From assembly GCF_019396325.1 (NCBI RefSeq), contig NZ_JAHKRO010000057.1, forward strand, positions 1 to 59,256: 59,256 nt of DNA. The letters are read 5' to 3'. Numbering within the stretch: the stretch's first letter is position 1; each line of letters begins with the position of its first letter. The notes beneath the pieces are model-generated. The model ran no database searches. It had not been told where the DNA came from and was given only the letters and a program-made list of their open reading frames with translations. This document shows positions 57,701 to 59,256 of the stretch, piece by piece. The position numbers and the translations under genes are program-made. The stretch comes from Nonomuraea ceibae. Lineage in GTDB: Bacteria > Actinomycetota > Actinomycetes > Streptosporangiales > Streptosporangiaceae.

Positions 57701-59256
57701 ATGGGGACCGAGGACAAGCTCCGCGCCTACCTCAAACGCGCAACCGTCGAACTGGCCCAGACCCGCCGCAGGCTCGCCGAGGTGGAGGAGCGCCACGACG
57801 AGCCCATCGCCGTCATCGGCATGGCCTGCCGCTACCCCGGCGGCGCCGGCACCGTCGACGGCTACTGGGACCTGCTGCGCGACGGCCGGCACGCGGTCCG
57901 CGAGGTGCCGTCCGCCCGCTGGGACATCGACGACTACTACGACCCCGACCCCCGCGCCCCCGGCGGCATCTACACCCGCTACGGCACCTTCCTCGACGAC
58001 GTCGCCGGCTGGGACGCCGAGTTCTTCGGCCTGTCACCCCGCGAAGCCCTCCGCATGGACCCCCAGCAGCGCATCCTCCTCGAACTCGCCTGGGAAGGAC
58101 TGGAGAGCGCCGGGCTGTCACCCACCCGCATGCGCGGCAGCCGCACCGGCGTCATGGTCGGCTTCATGGACACCCTCCAGTACGGGCGGCTCCAGATGGA
58201 ACGCCAGGGCCGCGACGCCCTGTCCGACCCGTACCTCGGCCAGGGCGCCATCCCCAGCGTCGCCGCCGGGCGCATCGCCTACCAGCTCGACCTGATCGGG
58301 CCCACCCTCACCGTCGACACCGCCTGCTCCTCCTCGCTCATCGCCGTCCACCTCGCCGCCCAGGCCCTGCGCCGCGGCGAGTGCGACCTGGCCCTCGCCG
58401 CCGGAGCGTCCCTGTCGCTGCACCCCACCCTCTACATCCAGGCGTGCGCCGGGCTCATGATGTGCGCCGACGGCCGGTGCAAGACCTTCGACGAGTCCGC
58501 CGACGGCTACGTCATGGGCGAAGGCGGCGGCCTCGTCGTCCTCGAACCCCTCTCCAAGGCCCTCGCCAACGGCCGCCGCATCCGCGCCGTCCTGCGCGGC
58601 TCCGCCGTCAACCAGGACGGGCGCAGCAACGGGCTCACCGCGCCCAGCCGCAAGGCCCAGGCCGACGTGATCACCCGCGCCCTCGCCGCCGCCCGCGTCA
58701 CCCCCGGCGAGATCGACTACGTCGAGGCGCACGGCTCCGGCACCCACCTCGGCGACGCCATCGAGCTGTCCGCCCTCCACGACGTCTTCGGCGGCCGGAG
58801 CGCCGACCGGCCCCTCCGCGTCGGCGCCGTCAAGACCAACATCGGCCACACCCAGGCCGCCGCCGGCGTCGCCGGGCTCATCAAGACGGTGCTCATCCTG
58901 GAGAACGAGCTCATCCCGCCCAGCCTCAACCTCACCACCCCGGCCGCCGCGATCCCCGCCGACGGCACCGTCCAGCCGGTCACCGCACCCGTGCCGCTGC
59001 CCCGCCGCGACGACGCCCCCCGCCTCGCCGGCGTCAGCTCCTTCGGCCTCTCCGGCACCAACGCCCACCTGATCCTCCAGGCCGCCCCTCCGCACCCTTC
59101 CCCCCAGCCGGAAGCGACCACCCTCGCGTACGCCGGAGCAGCGGCGCCCACCGCAGGACCCACCCACCCCGCAACCCCCGCCCCCACCGGAGTGGGCGCC
59201 CGCTCCGGTGAGGGCGCCGCCTCGGCCGGAGGGCCGGTGCCCGCCGCCGGGGGAGG
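57701..59256 (+). CDS. Type I PKS gene 4, 5' part (docking and KS; runs off the window)
   Basis: The frame is open to the right edge, giving about 518 residues. The docking segment is almost identical to gene 3 (GTEDKLRAYLKRATVELA). The KS has Cys209 in DTACSSS, with EAHGSGT and NIGHTQAAAG for the two His. Its body differs from modules 1-3: it lacks their DAITEFPANRGWD-type segment, has ALRMDPQQRILLELAWEGLESAG, and carries an ADGRCKTFDESADGYVMGEGGG loop of another KS clade. After GLSGTNAHLILQAAP comes a Pro/Ala-rich linker where the window ends. ATG 57701 has GGAAAGG upstream; ATG 57674 is the alternative. Later domains are outside the window. Confidence 0.9.
   Translation, partial: MGTEDKLRAYLKRATVELAQTRRRLAEVEERHDEPIAVIGMACRYPGGAGTVDGYWDLLRDGRHAVREVPSARWDIDDYYDPDPRAPGGIYTRYGTFLDDVAGWDAEFFGLSPREALRMDPQQRILLELAWEGLESAGLSPTRMRGSRTGVMVGFMDTLQYGRLQMERQGRDALSDPYLGQGAIPSVAAGRIAYQLDLIGPTLTVDTACSSSLIAVHLAAQALRRGECDLALAAGASLSLHPTLYIQACAGLMMCADGRCKTFDESADGYVMGEGGGLVVLEPLSKALANGRRIRAVLRGSAVNQDGRSNGLTAPSRKAQADVITRALAAARVTPGEIDYVEAHGSGTHLGDAIELSALHDVFGGRSADRPLRVGAVKTNIGHTQAAAGVAGLIKTVLILENELIPPSLNLTTPAAAIPADGTVQPVTAPVPLPRRDDAPRLAGVSSFGLSGTNAHLILQAAPPHPSPQPEATTLAYAGAAAPTAGPTHPATPAPTGVGARSGEGAASAGGPVPAAGG

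Overview
The window is about 59 kb of very GC-rich, densely coding DNA with GTG and TTG starts, rare TTA codons and many 4-nt stop/start overlaps. It reads as the chromosome of a filamentous actinomycete. Nearly all of it is one biosynthetic gene cluster, and the right edge cuts through a modular polyketide synthase (PKS) gene. I recognise no specific known compound.

Layout. (a) 218-4732: a soluble two-component pair, an aldo/keto reductase-like protein, an Sfp-type phosphopantetheinyl transferase and a luciferase-like flavin enzyme. (b) 4713-12507: deoxysugar genes (2,3-dehydratase, C-methyltransferase, 5-epimerase-type protein, 3-aminotransferase), a glycosyltransferase and a SARP regulator. 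The set fits a 3-amino-3-C-methyl-2,3,6-trideoxyhexose of the vancosamine type, but the sugar activation and 4,6-dehydration genes are absent and there is no clearly intact ketoreductase. (c) 12525-14162: an FAD aromatic hydroxylase. (d) 14303-31079: one tightly coupled operon. It encodes a type II-like reducing fatty acid/polyketide set (KR, ACP, DH, a GcvT-like protein, a ketosynthase fused to a chain-length-factor-like partner, a trans AT and two AcpS-like proteins), flavin and tailoring enzymes, an odd beta-helix protein, an ABC exporter and a regulator. (e) 31066-38176: a cysteine desulfurase, an unrecognised 296-residue protein, and a dismantled NRPS module: two free condensation proteins (one carrying a dead carrier domain), a free adenylation enzyme, and a free carrier protein on the opposite strand. 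(f) 38441-59256: modular type I PKS genes, namely a loading module with a KSQ domain plus module 1, then one module each in genes 2 and 3, then the truncated gene 4.

How they may work together (inference). The type I line should start with propionyl (from methylmalonyl) and add (methyl)malonyl, malonyl and methylmalonyl. Each module carries KR and DH and no ER, so a 2,6-dimethylnona-2,4,6-trienoyl chain would reach gene 4. The type II-like operon probably makes a second, separate acyl unit. The free NRPS parts could activate an amino or other acid and join units by amide or ester bonds. The glycosyltransferase would add the branched aminosugar and the ABC system would export the product.

Control. 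Four divergent intergenic regions in the left half share seven exact copies of the heptamer YAGGGGT. The two divergent regions of the NRPS/PKS half lack it and carry other dyad symmetries, which suggests two regulons. TTA codons in the histidine kinase, a DUF1707 gene and PKS gene 3 suggest bldA-type developmental control. No rRNA, tRNA, CRISPR array, insertion sequence or attachment site was seen.
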